A stretch of 64,000 nt of DNA from Lytechinus pictus (GCF_037042905.1 NC_087261.1:18350917-18414916); one strand, 5' to 3'. Positions 1-12,423 are shown, counted from the stretch's first letter. The notes: a model not told the origin generated them from the letters alone. Numbers and translations are program-made.

Positions 1-536
1 AAAGTTTGAACAATATTGGACAAACAACAAGAAAGTTATGAATTTTTAAAAGTTGTAAATATTGGTAATCACTATACCCATGGAGACTTCAAATTGGCCG
101 CATATGGGATGTCATAGTGATGTAAGGCAAGGACTACTCTTCCATGTACTCCAATACATATTATGGCTAAAATGTAATTTTTCCCAAAAGTTTTATTTCA
201 AATTATATTTTTTCTTTCATGAGGACATGAAACAATATACTACCTGTGTTATATTTAGATTACTGCCCCAGGGGAATGGGTACTTAGGAGAAAACCACAA
301 ATACCTGATAATAAAGTACATGGCCTATGGGAAAGTTGTCCTTGCCCCTTGTCATAATTTACTTACCCAGTTGCCAATTTGAAATCTACATAGTATTAGT
401 GATCTCAATTTTAAAGCAGCTATAACTTTCTTATTGCTCGTTCGATTTCTTTCAAACTTTCACCATTCTGTTTAAATTATTTTTCTCCTTCCCAACACAA
501 CATTTTATGGCAAAGGCTGGATTCCCCTTTAAATGT
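1..536. repeat. MITE, left end beyond the window
   Basis: The two sides are loosely complementary: 'acaagaaagttatgaa' near 26-41 faces 'tataactttcttattg' near 420-436. The right end reads ccccTTTAA at about 528-536. The same internal phrases (data on calling 'gatctcaat', 'ttcaaactttca') occur in the TTAA-flanked MITEs at 2,713 and 48,288. I read this as a related non-autonomous DNA transposon whose left end lies outside the window. The open frame at 62-382 has no recognisable domain and is treated as chance. Confidence 0.5.
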
Positions 537-2110
537 TTTTAAAAGAAAATTTTTGAGATTGCTAATAAAAAAGATCTGCACGAACTGTCACTGGTATTTT
601 TTTTTATTGTGAGACAAGTAGAGGAAGAAACCTACTGCAGATTTGTTTTTCTTGGCCAAGTATCAGTTAAAGACTATATTACTTTTTGACCACCCTAATG
701 TTTTAATGTATTGACTGTCTTACACATATACATCAATGTCACGAAAAATTGATTTTTTTTCGTCACATTTTTTACTACTAGAAAGGCAAATTCCCTCAAT
801 GTAGTTTTACCAAATCCGGGTTTAGAATTATTTAGATAGTTGTTCAGACATGCCCTCCATTATGATTGAAACAGGCATCCCTATCATTGCCAATGATCTT
901 CAAAATCCTAATTAAAAGCAACTTAACGATTCCTTTAATAACCTATCTTAAGCTATACTTATTTTTACATTTATCTTGATATTTGAATGGTTTCATATCC
1001 CCCGGTTCCATGGATGCAAAATTATGTATACCATAATGATATTTTTGCAATCTATTATTTTATTTTATTTTTTACAGATATAAGCCTCATACATGCAATG
1101 TATTTACTCATCTTAGTTTATTTCACGTATATATTGTTAACAGTGATAACAACCCAGCTAATATTTTGTTTTTATTTTTGGTAGTTTTATACCCATGTAC
1201 TTACACTTCATATGTTTGGTTTTTACAAGAATTTTGACAAGCATTTGGCCTGTTGGCATAGCGTGATGAGTTCATGTTTTAGCTGTATATGCTTTCTATT
1301 TTTTTTACTTTGTCATATTGTAAATGATTTTCGACCTTGTTTTCTATTTTGTTTTATAAACTGTGTTGGCTAGGTTTTGACATAATGTCGGAAAAATAAC
1401 TTTGTAAAAGAAAGTGAAAAAGTTTTTTTTCTTTTAAAAAGTCGTTCATTGTCATTTGTCATTGTATGTAGTTCTCAACCTTTATGCATGATCATATTTT
1501 AACAGATTATTTTGTTGCAGTTTGAGGTTAGTTTAGTGTGATCAATCAATGCATATTCTTTGAATGGCTCCAAGGCACGTCCTCAGCAAGTCTGTAAAAA
1601 CTAATTTCTTAGAGGAGAGTTTTTTTTTCACACTGCACGTAATTGAATGGAAAAAATAATAAAAGAAAATGGAGTGAAAGTGACAGGAAACACCTTTCTA
1701 ACAAGATTGTAAAACTTTATTAGTTTTCAATTCCATTAGAGGGGCTAGAAAAAAGTTAGAAGAATAAACAGTGAAAACAGACCAAAATAGCATTAGAGCG
1801 AGTAGAAAGAGATATAGGAGAAGAAGGGAGCGGGTGTAAAAGGAATGGGAACAGAAGTTACTAGGAATGCAGAGAGAGAGAGAAATTCGAAAACAGGAGG
1901 AGAGAGGGACGGGGAAGAAGGTGGTTTTCAAGGAAAGAAAGGGAGAAATAATCGAGATAAAAACGCTGATGGGAAATTTAATTTGAGCAAAACTATTTCT
2001 TTCCGCTGAGCAATTCAATTAGGAATATTAAAAATATATAAAATAATAATAATGACCATACAGCTTTGGAGAAGAAGCGTTGTTATTGTTACAAAAAGAA
2101 CAATACTTTT
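537..2110. other. AT-rich stretch without a recognised gene
   Basis: AT-rich sequence with homopolymer runs and a short (ag)n tract near 1,870-1,885. No splice-consistent coding blocks, RNA genes or complete mobile elements were recognised on either strand. Confidence 0.5.
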
Positions 2111-2114
2111 TCGG

Positions 2115-2500
2115 TAGATGGCATTTTCGGTGGAGCTATTATCAGAGGAGCATTTGTCCCTACATGCGGAGCAATTGTCGGCGGAGCAAATGTCGGTTGA
2201 GCAAATATTGGTGGAGCAATTGTCGCCGGAGCATGTGTCGTTCGGGTAGCATTTGTCGCCGGAGCATTTATCGCTAAATGTGGAGCAATTGTCGGCGGAG
2301 CAACTGTCGGCGGAGCAACTGTCGGCGGAGCAATTGTCGGCGGAGCAACTGTCGGCGGACCAAATATCGGCGGAGCAAATGTCGGTGGAGCAACTGTCGC
2401 CGGAGCAAATATCGGCGAAGCAAATGTCGCGGAGCAAGTGTAGCATTTTGGGGAGCATTTGTCACCGGAGCAATCGTCGCCGGAGCATGTGTCATGGATT
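2115..2500. repeat. 15-bp minisatellite (GGAGCAATTGTCGGC)n
   Basis: About 25 degenerate tandem copies of a 15-bp unit, GGAGCAA(T/C)TGTCGGC. The unit length is a multiple of three and the unit lacks stops in several frames, so four overlapping open frames arise on both strands with five-residue repeats. These frames are products of the repeat, not evidence of a protein. Variant units are concentrated at both edges and the most uniform units lie at 2,283-2,360, the usual pattern for a tandem array. Confidence 0.9.
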
Positions 2501-2507
2501 CGGTTTT

Positions 2508-2562
2508 TCTCGGAATGGTCCAAAGTGGACCTAACCCCTTTTGCAACTAAACTCTTTATATA
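2508..2562 (+). repeat. Fragment of the 'aaaaggggttaggtcc' MITE family
   Basis: The segment 'agtggacctaacccctttt' followed by 'gcaactaaactctt' matches the right subterminal part of the element at 57,382-58,300. It is a short relic abutting the 15-bp minisatellite. Confidence 0.6.
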
Positions 2563-2712
2563 TTGACTATTCAAAATATATGCAAATTATTATCTAAGCT
2601 TGAGTGCATCAACTAAACATTATAACCAATTAGTGGAGGTGGAAGGAGAGGGAGAGTGAGAAAGAGAGAGAGGGGGGAGTGAAGAAAGCTGTATGAAGGA
2701 TGGTGGAATGAT

Positions 2713-3301
2713 TTAAAGGAGAATGAAACTCTTGGAGCAAGTTAGCTTTTGTGAAAGCAGAAAAATCAAAGAATAAGATCAACAAAAGTTTGAGTAAAAT
2801 AGGACTAGCAATAGAAGAGTTATGAGCATTTGAATGTCGAGATCACTAATGCTATGGAGATCATCCCATTGGCAATGCGACCAAGATCTATGATGTCACA
2901 GATGAACAACTCTCCCCTTTGGGACACTGAAAATATACCCCAAAACATCTCTTTTTGCTCATTATAATCATATGACAAACGATTCATCAATGATATAATG
3001 TTGTGAAACCTCTGTACCTGTCCTCTCATAAAGAGAACACCTCACCTTGTGATAGACTCTATAAAAGTGAGAATATAAGTGAAATAAGTACTAAAGTAAT
3101 GAGGGAGTTGTACGTGTGTGACATCACATATCTTCGCATTGCCAATGGGAGGATCTACATGGAATTAGTGATCTCAATATTCCAATGCTCATAACTTTCT
3201 TATTATTCATTCAATCTTCCTCAAACTTTCAACGATATGTTTCTTTGATTTTTCTCTTTGATATGGATTCAGCTGGTTCCAAGGGTTTCATTCTTCTTTA
3301 A
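2713..3301. mobile_element. TTAA-flanked MITE, copy 1
   Basis: About 589 bp bounded by TTAA on both sides, with inverted ends TTAAAGGAGAATGAAAC and gtttcattcttctTTAA. Copies 2 and 3 are at 19,570-20,084 and 48,288-48,878 (copy 3 inverted). The interior is itself roughly palindromic: 'gagcatttgaatgtcgagat' on one side faces 'gatctcaatattccaatgctc' on the other. A TTAA target duplication is known for piggyBac and Kolobok transposases; which one mobilised this family cannot be told from the sequence. Short open frames in both arms are shadows of the repeat. Confidence 0.85.
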
Positions 3302-3680
3302 TACAAAATAACCTTATGTGAGGAGTGTACAGCAGTTAGTGTATACATAAGAGTGAGCTGTACATATAGAATAGAAAGTTAGGATGAAAAGGGTGAATAT
3401 AAATGAGGGGTGTTCTATTAGAAAAGGGGGATGATTCCTGAATAAGAGTGGATAGAAATAAAAGTACAAAATCAATCCCTACATTCGTATTGATGTTTAG
3501 TATACATGTATTATTGTTTATTACATGCACTTTGCATTTGATTATATGATTTGTGGAGAAATATTGAATAAACTTTCCTTGAAAAAAAAAAGAACAGTCC
3601 GCATCTACAAATGGTCTGTATATCTCCAAACAGCCTGTAAACACATTAAAGCACATTGGTAAACATGTATAAACAACAAG
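3302..3680. other. Unassigned AT-rich spacer
   Basis: Contains an a(10) run near 3,581. No gene or recognisable repeat boundary was found. A minus-strand open frame from 3,899 to 3,336 crosses into the fold-back and has no recognisable domain. Confidence 0.4.
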
Positions 3681-4327
3681 TATTCTAGCACTCAGACTTG
3701 ATGAAATTCGACTGAAGCAAGTTCCGATCCACGTGGAACTATAGGCGGATGGTGCGGATGCCGGAGGACGCCGACATGCGCAGACACTAGCGTAACTTAT
3801 CCGTATCGTCCGTAAGTCATCCGTAAGTCGTCCCTGACATGTGTTAGCGGATGGGCTTATCCGTATGTTATACCCGTAACACCCATAACTAATCCGCATC
3901 GTCCGCAGAATATAGGTAACTTAAAGTTCAAATTTCCGTTATCGAACAGTCACACGACCATGTTACGGACCTGCGGATGCCTGGGTATATTTGGATAATA
4001 ACAATTACGAAAATTCGAGCAAAAGTTACCTATTCTGCAGACGATACGGACTATTCACGGATGTTATGGAGTATTTATGGATTTTTCGTATGAATAAAGG
4101 ATGTTACGGGTAAAACATGCGGATGAGCCCATCCGCTGCGAACCCGCTGACACATGTCACGGACGACCTACGGATGTAACGGATGACTTACAGACGATAC
4201 GGATAAGTTACGCTCATGTCTGCGCATAACGGCTTCCTCTGGCGTCTGCACCATCCGCATATAAACCCACGTGGATAGGAAATTTGCTTTGAACAGTCGC
4301 ATTTCATCAAGTCTGAGAGCTAGAATA
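3681..4327. mobile_element. Fold-back element of about 0.65 kb
   Basis: A long imperfect inverted repeat. The left arm begins 'tattctagcactcagacttg' and the right arm ends 'caagtctgagagctagaata'. Both arms carry many short 'cggat', 'ccgta' and 'tccgca' phrases, for example acggataagttacgc on the right against gcgtaacttatccgt on the left. The loop is near 3,910-4,000. No transposase is encoded, so this is a non-autonomous DNA element. A tRNA-derived SINE starts 13 bp beyond the right arm. Confidence 0.85.
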
Positions 4328-4340
4328 TTTTGTATTGACA

Positions 4341-4636
4341 AATAATAATAATAATATAGAGTATTTATAAAGCGCCAAATCCACATTGATTATGTGCTCA
4401 AGGCGCTGACTTATACTTGGTATATTATTATTACCCCGACTGTAGCTAAGCGGCAATATAGGCGCTAAAGCGTTCAAGGAATAAATCCTACCGGGTACCC
4501 ATTCACCTCACCTGGGTCGAGTGCAGAACAATGTGGATACATTTCTTGCCGAAGGAAATTACGCCATGGCTGGGATTCGAACCCACGACCCTCTGTTTCA
4601 AAGTCCGAAGACTAATCCACTGGGCCACAACGCTCC
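4341..4636 (-). mobile_element. tRNA-derived SINE, copy 1
   Basis: Read on the minus strand, the head starts GGAGCGTTGTGGCCCAGTGG (A-box-like) and carries the B box GGTTCGAATCCC (complement at 4,572-4,583). A body of about 200 bp and a short (ATT)n tail at 4,341-4,355 follow. A second copy at 35,465-35,736 on the + strand shares head, body and tail. The internal Pol III promoter and the simple-repeat tail identify it as a SINE moved by a partner LINE. Confidence 0.85.
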
Positions 4637-5985
4637 ACAAATGTTGACCATAATGTGATTTGATATATTTACATACTGTTTGTAGATATACAGACTTTTT
4701 TTCTTCAAAGAAAGTCTTTATTTTTTCCACAAATCATGTAATCAAATGTAAAAAAACATTTAGTACATTACAAAAAATATGATGCATGTATAGAAAACAA
4801 AATAAAGAAAAGCAAAATTTAAATAAGTTCGATGTGCAGTTGTACAATAAACTTCTTTTGTTGCGTGTTCATAACGCGTTCTATCAGGCATACTGACATT
4901 TCAATTTATTTTGTAATGATGAAAACAATAAATACAACTTTAAACACCTAGTAGAAAATGTAGAATATAAAGTATCAACATTAAATGAAGAATCTCCACC
5001 TGGTATGCCGCGTATACAAAATCAGTAAGAGATTATTATTTCCCTTTTGAGTGTGTATTTTTGACAATCATCCAAAAATCGATAAGTGAGGGGGCAATCC
5101 GAGTATTAATGTTTCACATGCAACTGTAGTTGACACAAATTGTGTTTTCATTGAAAATCGGGTGCAGTATGTATCCCGCAGGAAAGTATTTGGAGACAAG
5201 GGTTAAGATTTTTCCCCCATATTTGTTTTCACATTTACACTGAATGGCTGACTAAACCATGTGATATTTCTACTGCGGTTTATTTTTTTCTTTCCATTTC
5301 TCTCTTGTTCTTGGTGTCTTCTTTCCTTCTATTTATATTATCGTCATGCCCCCTATATTCTTTAGAGCATCGTTGAAGGGGAGCCGCATTTCGGTATGCG
5401 TCCTCGACGATTGCGAGACTCTACCGCGACGGGATTTGTTTGATGATGGCGGGGGGGGGGGGGTTGTTGTTGTTGTTGAATATGATGGCGCTCTTCAATC
5501 TCTCCAGATTATACGCGCCAGTCATTTTCGTAAGTAGGACGTCGTCGGCAAAGGCGGTCCATACGACGTTGAACCATTGGTGACGATTATATGACATATT
5601 AATATAGATTAGTCACCCATCCACCTATTATATTAGTAGGTCCTACAAGATTAAACATCTTCGAGGAATAACACTTCAATACAAATAGAGAAATTAAATA
5701 TTGCGCGTGCTAAATGATTTTTCGTGAAAAAGGGCACACCAGCTAACCAATCGGCTACTAGTTATATATTTATAGAATTTCTTAAAATATTCGTCAAATA
5801 ACAATTCAAATGTGAAATCACATACAATTCCACGTCCTTCTTATTATTGTGTCTTGTCTTTTCTTAGTTTCTTATTAATAACAATTTTAAATCCTTATTC
5901 TATGTCTTGTGTTTGAACGATCTCACTGCCGTTAACATCACAATGTGAGGGAATCCATTCAAAATTAATACAGATATCTTAAAAA
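4637..5985. other. Gene-free stretch with a G run and (GTT)n
   Basis: AT-rich. A run of 14 G followed by gttgttgttgttgttg lies at 5,450-5,479. The part nearest 5,985 may be the 3' untranslated region of the adjacent minus-strand LINE, but no tail was recognised. No exon-like coding block is seen. Confidence 0.4.
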
Positions 5986-6031
5986 CTGAGTTAATGAATT
6001 TTAAATAAAATTTCATTAACAATGGTGCATT

Positions 6032-9000
6032 TTATGAAATATGAATCTCGCAAAAAATTACAACTGAACATGGTTTATCAAAGGAGTCTAACCACTCAAG
6101 TGCCATTAAAATGGCCAGGAGTTCCGCTCTCATGATACTTACATTGGATAACCTGAAATACTTTTTTATTTTATATTGAGGAACATAAAATGCTGCCCCC
6201 GTTCTAAAATTTTCCTGTTTGGATCCATCAGTATATATATGTAAATAACCATTCAACACCATTCAAATTCTTTCTAGAACGATAGCTTTCATCTCGGCCG
6301 TTAGCATATCCTTTTTTCTAATTATACGATGAGCACAAAACGACACAGGAGGGCGGGACAAACGCCATTCCGGGATTCTTGTTAATAAGTTGTCTTGCTT
6401 TTCTACAAGTACCTCATCACTACAGGCTCGAAGTTTGAAAGGTCTTTCCCCTTCCTTCCATTCGTGTCTGTTCGTATGTTCAATAAAAATTTCTCTACTT
6501 GGATGGCATGAAGTGCTAAACAACAAATAGTATCTAAATTTATCATTAAACAGTTTTCTCCGAAGATACAACGGTAATTTACCAGTCAAAACTTGAAAAG
6601 ACTCTAATGATACATTGTATATCGTTCCTGTAATGATTTTCAAAGCTCTATATTGTATAGAGTCAAGCTTTTTCTTAAGAGATGTACAGGCAGAATCATA
6701 CATTTCACTTCCATAGTCTAAAACAGATAAAATAAGACCTTTGTATATCATCATCAAAATGTCATACCTATTCCCCAAGGACGTACCCGAAACGCAACGT
6801 AATAAATTTAATATTTTCTTACATTTATCAATAATCGCATTAATGTGGCTAGACCAGGTTAGTTTCGAGTCTAACCACATACCAAGAAATTTGAACTGCT
6901 CACAATGAGGCAAACCATGCCCATTTATTTTCAAAGTAATATCTTTCTTTTGTTTATTGGTAAAAACTAAAACTACAGACTTTGTGTGAGAAATATTTAA
7001 TTTCCATCTCCAGCACCAGATTTCGATTTCATGGAGGGCTTCTTGCAGCTTTTGGCGAACCAGATCTAAGTTTGAGCTAGTTAACCAAATCGCGATATCA
7101 TCTGCATAACATGATAGTTTTACTCCACTTTCTTTAATCTTTAAGTCATTTAACATCAATTTAAAAATAACAGGACTTAATGAGCTCCCTTGCGGGATTC
7201 CGTGCTCTAATACATACTTTCTGACATACTATCGTTAACTTTCACGTTACAATATCTATTTCTTAAGAAAGCTCTAATAAAGAAAAATGATTTTCCACTA
7301 ATATCTAACATTGACAATTTTTTCAAGAGACCTCTTTTCCATAACGAATCATACGCCTTTTCCAGGTCTAGAAAAACTGCCACGGTATATTTTTTCTCCT
7401 TCAATGCTAAATGAACATCTGTTTCAATCCTGACTAAATGATCTTTGACGCTACGATATTTGCGGAATCCTGATTGAAGTGAGTTTAACGTCTTCTTATT
7501 ATCTAAAAACAATTTCAGACGGTTTTTAATCATTTTCTCCATGACTTTAAACAGGGTTGATAATAAAGAAATAGGTCTATGGGACGACACTAAACTAGGA
7601 TCCTTTCCGGGTTTCAAAATAGGTATTTGAACAACTTCATACCACTGACAAGAGAAATGTGAAGTTTTCCATATGTCGTTGTACAGATCTAATATGACAT
7701 CAAGCGCTATTTGGGGTAAGTTTTTTAACATAATCGCATGAATATTATCCTTACCTGGCGCTGAGTTTTTCAAATCTTGTAAAACATTCTTCATTTAATT
7801 CATGTTAAAATCGTCATTAATGCAGTCATCATTCGACATTTCTTTACATAAATTATCTTCATTTTCATCATCATCATGATCATTATTATAAAAAGATCTG
7901 TCAATAGACTTGAAAAAACGGGCGACCGCATTAGCCTTATCTTTAGATGCACTAATGATATTGCCGTCAACGATTAAATTGTGGAAAATATGAGTGTTCA
8001 TTGCGCTATCTCTCATTCCTTTTACTTATTTTTAGATTCACTAATGATATTGCCGTCAACGATTAAATTGTGGAAAATATGAGTGTTCATTGCGCTATCT
8101 CTCATTCCTTTTACTTGTTTCCAAACTTTTCCGATATCTGTAAATCTATTCATTTTACTGCAGTATTTAGACCAATAGTCATATCGTGCTCGCCGTTGCA
8201 CCTTCTGAGCAAACGCTTTCTTTTTCAAGTAAAGTTGAACATAATTTCTATCGTAATATCTTCATAATCTGTTTTTAATATGATTTCTCTCCGCCACCGC
8301 TTTTTGACATGCTTCGTTCCACCAGGGAGTTATTTTACCTCTGTTTTCTCCTCCTATTCGCACTCGACGAATACACCTCTTCGAAGCATTCAATATTACC
8401 TTAACTATTATATCATATCGTCATTGAATATCCAAATTACATGCCGAGTAATGTCTCTTGTAATTTAGATTAAGTAATTCATTTTTAATTGCTTTTCTAT
8501 ACTCTTCCCAGTTTACGTTTCTAAAACTCCATCTAAAACCTTTATCTGCGTTTTCTTTAATATTTACGTTATTTGTCTGTATTAATTTCATCACGATTGC
8601 ATTGTGATCGCTGCCAAAGTTATTGGTCAATACTTGCCACTCCATACTACAAGTTAGTTCCTTTGAGACTATAGATACATCCAACATGGAATAAGAACCA
8701 AAGTGCGGGTCTAGTTATGTTGGTGATCCGTCATTGAGTAATGCTAGATCATTAACCTCCATGAAAGATTCAACAGTTCTTCCGTTGGAATCAAGCTTGC
8801 TGCTCCCCCATAGAGGATTGTGGCTATTAAAGTCACCTAAAATAATAAGCTTCCCTGGTACATTTCTACTCATGAAGTTTAATTCTTCTAGTTCAATCTT
8901 TTTACAGGGATTATAATAATTGATAATGGAAATACTGCCTTTCTTTGAAAAAATATCTACCCTTTGATATTCGATTAACTCTTGAACTTTCATAACCTGG

Positions 9001-9240
9001 AAAGCGATGTCCTTTTTTAAAATACATAGCCAGACCACCTCTCCTACCATCCTGTCTGTTTCTACAAACACAACAGTAATTAGGAATGAACGACACATTA
9101 AAATCATTCAACCATGTTTCCTGAATACAAATAATGTCTGGGTTGGAACCCAATAAATTATTATCAAAAAGAGAAGTTAGAAAGTCCGACCCATGCGAAA
9201 CCATGCCTTGAGCTTTCCACTGGACTATTACTAGATCAGA
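6032..9240 (-). pseudogene. LINE ORF2: endonuclease, reverse transcriptase, RNase H (broken)
   Basis: Endonuclease (about 9,204-8,421) shows NPDIICIQETWLND, then IILGDFNSHNPLWGS and GSDHNAIV, the metal-binding and catalytic motifs of the exonuclease-endonuclease-phosphatase fold. RT (about 7,800-6,800) shows SSHRPISLLS, LDLEKAYDSLW, GIPQGSSLSP and YADD. RNase H at the end shows HIYTDGSK and MRAELLAILMALEWL and is cut short at 6,032. Breaks seen: an in-frame TAA at 8,715-8,717, a frame change near 7,207-7,225, the 89-bp duplication near 7,941-8,118 and a stop near 6,263. Together they exclude a functional product. Confidence 0.9.
7941..8118. repeat. 89-bp tandem duplication inside LINE ORF2
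   Basis: The segment starting 'ctaatgatattgccgtcaac' at 7,952 recurs at 8,041; the identical core is 77 bp and the period is 89 bp. Since 89 is not a multiple of three, the duplication shifts the reading frame and splits the ORF2 region between endonuclease and RT. The peptide phrase MNTHIFHNLIVDGNIIS appears twice. Confidence 0.95.
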
Positions 9241-9418
9241 GACAGACTGTTTTATTTAAGGTAGCGCTTGACCATTTCCAAGGTTATGTCTGTCTTTAAG
9301 AAATTACGACTAGCATGTACAACAGATTCCAAAAACTGATCATCGTTTTCAGACTGTGGTAACTTACGTATCACAAATACATGTAGAATAAACATAATGA
9401 AATCCAGGGGTGCTACAC

Positions 9419-10568
9419 TCATGTGTTGACAGTATCTTTATTTTGGTAATTCGAATCAGTTCCTTGCCCTGACTCCTTATCTCTTTCCCGCCTTCCTTCA
9501 TTGTTCCTTTGTACTCGGATTGGGCGCGGAATCTTTGATTGTTGGATCGATTCGTGGTCAAATGCCATTGAATTTGAAATGGGACCAACATTCTTTAGCT
9601 TCCTTTGAGTGTTTTCTTTAGTGTCGCTCGTACTAATGATCTTACTTGCCTCTTCCACTATTTCATTTGTTTGAGTGCGATACACCCTAGTCGCTTGTGC
9701 GTATGTAATGTTTTCCTTCAATTCAACCTTTTGTATTTGTTTTGCCTCTATGTAAATTTTGCAACCTTGATACGCCGCCGAGTGTTTATCTCCACATCTA
9801 AAGCATTTTCGATTTTCCTTTTGTGTGCACTTTTCAAAATCATGTTCCCCTCCACATCTCACTCAGCGCAATTTACCCTTGCAATTTTCCTTCATGTGCC
9901 CAAAAAGTTGACATTTGTGACACCTTGGCACCGGTGGACTAAAGTTGTCCACACGTTTAAGCTCATACAGAAAGTTTACTGTCTCGGGTTTATTCTTGCC
10001 TTTGAAGGTGATGAGAACTGATGGGGTTGGTATTATTTCACCATTGATCCTCTTCATAAAACGCTTAGCATGAATTACCTTCTGATCTTTCAATACTTCT
10101 GCAATTTCCTCATTACTTATCTGTGTATCTATTCTATGAATAACACCTTTCGTTGTGAAATCTATTATCTCCATAACGCGTTGCTTTAACGTCTATACCA
10201 GCAAGCTTGGTTAGTTCCAACAATTTCATGACTTGTATGTCATTCTCACATTTCAAAATCATCATATTTTTCACTTTCTCTTTCCCATTCAGATCGCCTA
10301 CCAGATTATGAATTTCTTTGAACACCTGTACTGGGTTTGCTCTGCAAATATTCTTATTTTCAAGGCCAACAATGACTACCCTCCTGCTTGAATGCGTGGG
10401 AGTAGAGAATGTAGGCATTTTACTGTTCTTCGTATTTAGAGTATTATCGCTATTGCTCCTAACCCTTGCCCTTTTTCTTAGCCGATCGGATAGAATTTCT
10501 ATTGATCGCCGTTTTCCAAGAACAATTCGATTCGTCATAACTGTCCTCATCATGGACAGTATGATCAT
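9419..10568 (-). pseudogene. LINE ORF1, gag-like protein with zinc knuckles (broken)
   Basis: The N-terminal part (10,568-10,134) is basic, with 'KRRSIEILSDRLRKRARV' early on. A frame change then leads to 10,174-9,863, which ends in the CCHC knuckle CHKCQLFGHMKENC. One in-frame TGA at 9,863-9,865 separates this from a cysteine/histidine stretch CGGEHDFEKC and a second knuckle CFRCGDKHSAAYQGC. Such proteins bind their own RNA and form the retrotransposon particle. At least one frameshift and one stop make it non-functional. Confidence 0.85.
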
Positions 10569-10599
10569 CGGAAGAAACCACTAATTCATCTGGCGCTTG

Positions 10600-11289
10600 C
10601 CTAAATCTATTACTCGCTGCTGCTAAATAATCCTCTTCGCCCGAGGATATCGAAATGTTATTCGCAATAATTACTTATTTTACAAGAACATAATAATATG
10701 TAGGCCTATTGATAAATTGAAATTAGTCTCTTACCCGTTAAGAGTGCATGTCACCATGGGAACGGCTATATGGTAACCCAAGCCTCCAACTCCGCTCACT
10801 ACGGCAACTGGACTGTTCAATCCTCGATCTACTACAACTGGAGATCAATCAGAAATCAATTCCATTCAACAGAAAAGGGGGAGCAGGCCGATGGACTGGA
10901 AGTGGCTAGGAAGCGGCACAGATGCCGGTGAGGAGCCGGGTGTAGCCGACTTAAATTTCCCGCCAAAACGTCTATGTGAAAACAACACTGCTGCAGAGCT
11001 CCTGTCAAAAGCGTCCGCTCAGCTTGGGGCGTTGTGTTTATTCCCCTATTGTTGATTGGACAGGCGGTTGACTTAGAGGGCGTTACCTTGTCATTTTCTG
11101 TACGACTGATAGTTCTCGGTGTTTAAGTATATTGTTCCATCTAAATAGTCCACACCCTTTGGGGTCTTTTTGACAGTGATTTTAAGCCCCATTTTTGAAG
11201 ACTTTAATCAAGTCTGTTCTGGTCATGTATGCTCTGCTACCCGACGACCCGCTTAGGGAAGCGAGGCCGTCGCGTCGTCCCTGTACAAA
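10600..11289. other. Possible 5' region of the LINE; no gene
   Basis: More GC-rich than its surroundings (10,750-11,060) and possibly the 5' untranslated promoter region of the minus-strand LINE, but no second copy in the window allows this to be tested. No coding block was recognised. Confidence 0.3.
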
Positions 11290-11934
11290 ACCCAAACTGA
11301 AAACTTCAAAAATTACAAAATAGATATGCGAGATTAATATTAAATACGGATTATAACACACTTCTTACAACCGTAAATTGGCAACCGTTTAACAAAGATT
11401 AAAATATCACTACTGTTTATTATTATTCAAAATAATTAATATAAAAGCCCCTAATTATTTAAAATCTTTTATAACTTATCGCACCTTTAAATATTGTAAC
11501 CGCTATGCACTTAATTCTCTCCTCTACTTTCCATTCCCCAAAACTGAATTTAAAAGAAAGTCCTTCTCTTATAAAGCAAGCTCCCTATTCAATAAACTCC
11601 CATTTTCAGTTCAATCCACCAATTCTATAAATTCTTGTAAACGAGGTTACCAATTAGCCAAACATTTATTATAACAAAGTATTTTCTAGTATTCCTTCCT
11701 TGTTGTTTGTATTTTTGCTTTTTTTTTTTGTGTTCATTTTATATATTACAACTTTTTATGTCAATTTTCACTTGTATTTATGTATATATTATCATGCTCA
11801 TGGTCTATTTTATGTTTGTAAAGGGGGAGGGCTTCGTTTTAAAGCAGCTTTATAACTGAATCGAACTACCCTCCACCTTATTTTATCATTTGTTATAAAA
11901 CATGAATAAATAAATAAATAAATAAATAAATAAA
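11290..11934 (+). mobile_element. 5'-truncated CR1/L2-like LINE with (AAAT)n tail
   Basis: Made of the ORF2 C-terminal coding stretch, a 3' untranslated region of about 230 bp including 'aagggggagggcttcg', and a tail of seven ATAA units at 11,902-11,934. Short microsatellite tails in place of poly(A) are known for CR1 and L2 LINEs. The 5' edge is approximate. Confidence 0.7.
11446..11674 (+). pseudogene. C-terminus of a CR1/L2-like LINE ORF2
   Basis: An open stretch ending in TAA at 11,672-11,674 translates with APNYLKSFITYRTF and SYKASSLFNKLPFSVQ, then a lysine/leucine-rich end (KRGYQLAKHLL). The phrase 'aLFNKLPfsvqs..Sin.cKr..k.yL' is the characteristic C-terminus of CR1/L2/Rex-type LINE proteins. 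Upstream RT is absent, as in a typical 5'-truncated insertion. Confidence 0.75.
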
Positions 11935-12253
11935 ACACCGACTATGAAATGAAATGGGAAGTAGAAAAAAAAAAAAAACGTAACGAAACAGAAGATTCGA
12001 ATCTGTAACCTTTGCCTTAAGAAAAATACCTTCTCTTCATGAACAAACACACCCTCAGCAAAAACAAAACAAAAACAAACAAAAAAGAAAACGGAGCTAA
12101 TCACAAAATGCAGACACTCAAGTCCATTCGATCCTTTTTCATTCTTTGAAAACGGACCATTGCACGCCACATTAGAAAAAAAAACTCACTCGGACATCTA
12201 TTCAGACCGCATCTTCTCGTAAAACCCCGAGTGGCAGAGCGTCCAAGGCACGT

Positions 12254-12386
12254 TCAATGCTCTCCCCCTCCCTCTCTCTCTCTCTACATATATACATGTA
12301 TATTATAAAGGGTAGGATGACACCCTCATCAGCCCCTTCACCAGGATGTCGACCAATATTACGTATAATTTCCCCCCCCCCCCCCA
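12254..12386. repeat. Simple-sequence cluster: (CT)n, (TA)n, C run
   Basis: A (ct)n tract at about 12,266-12,286 runs into atatatacatgtatat, and a run of about 16 C lies at 12,370-12,386. The short open frames here are low-complexity artefacts. Confidence 0.8.
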
Positions 12387-12423
12387 CAATCTATGTCATT
12401 TCCATCAAAACTTCAAACTCTCT

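Larger units (their letters stand above)
6010..10600 (-). mobile_element. Degenerate I-superfamily LINE with RNase H
   Basis: A nearly full-length non-LTR retrotransposon on the minus strand. It has a gag-like ORF1 with CCHC knuckles followed by ORF2 with apurinic endonuclease, reverse transcriptase and RNase H, in that order. Endonuclease upstream of RT plus a C-terminal RNase H is typical of the I/Jockey-like superfamily; the exact clade is not resolved. In-frame stops, frameshifts and an 89-bp internal duplication disable the copy. No 3' tail or target duplication was found, so the outer limits are approximate. Confidence 0.9.

Noticed and set aside
62-382. 106-codon frame at the left edge
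   Set aside because: Lies inside a MITE-like palindrome and matches no family I recognise.
2089-2574. Open frames of 90-161 codons on both strands with five-residue repeats
   Set aside because: Produced by the 15-bp minisatellite, whose unit is a multiple of three; no domain, no splice context.
2820-3194. Similar ~60-residue frames (MKPLYLSSHKEN...) at three loci
   Set aside because: The three loci are copies of one TTAA MITE; similarity is at the DNA level and the frames lie in its palindromic arms.
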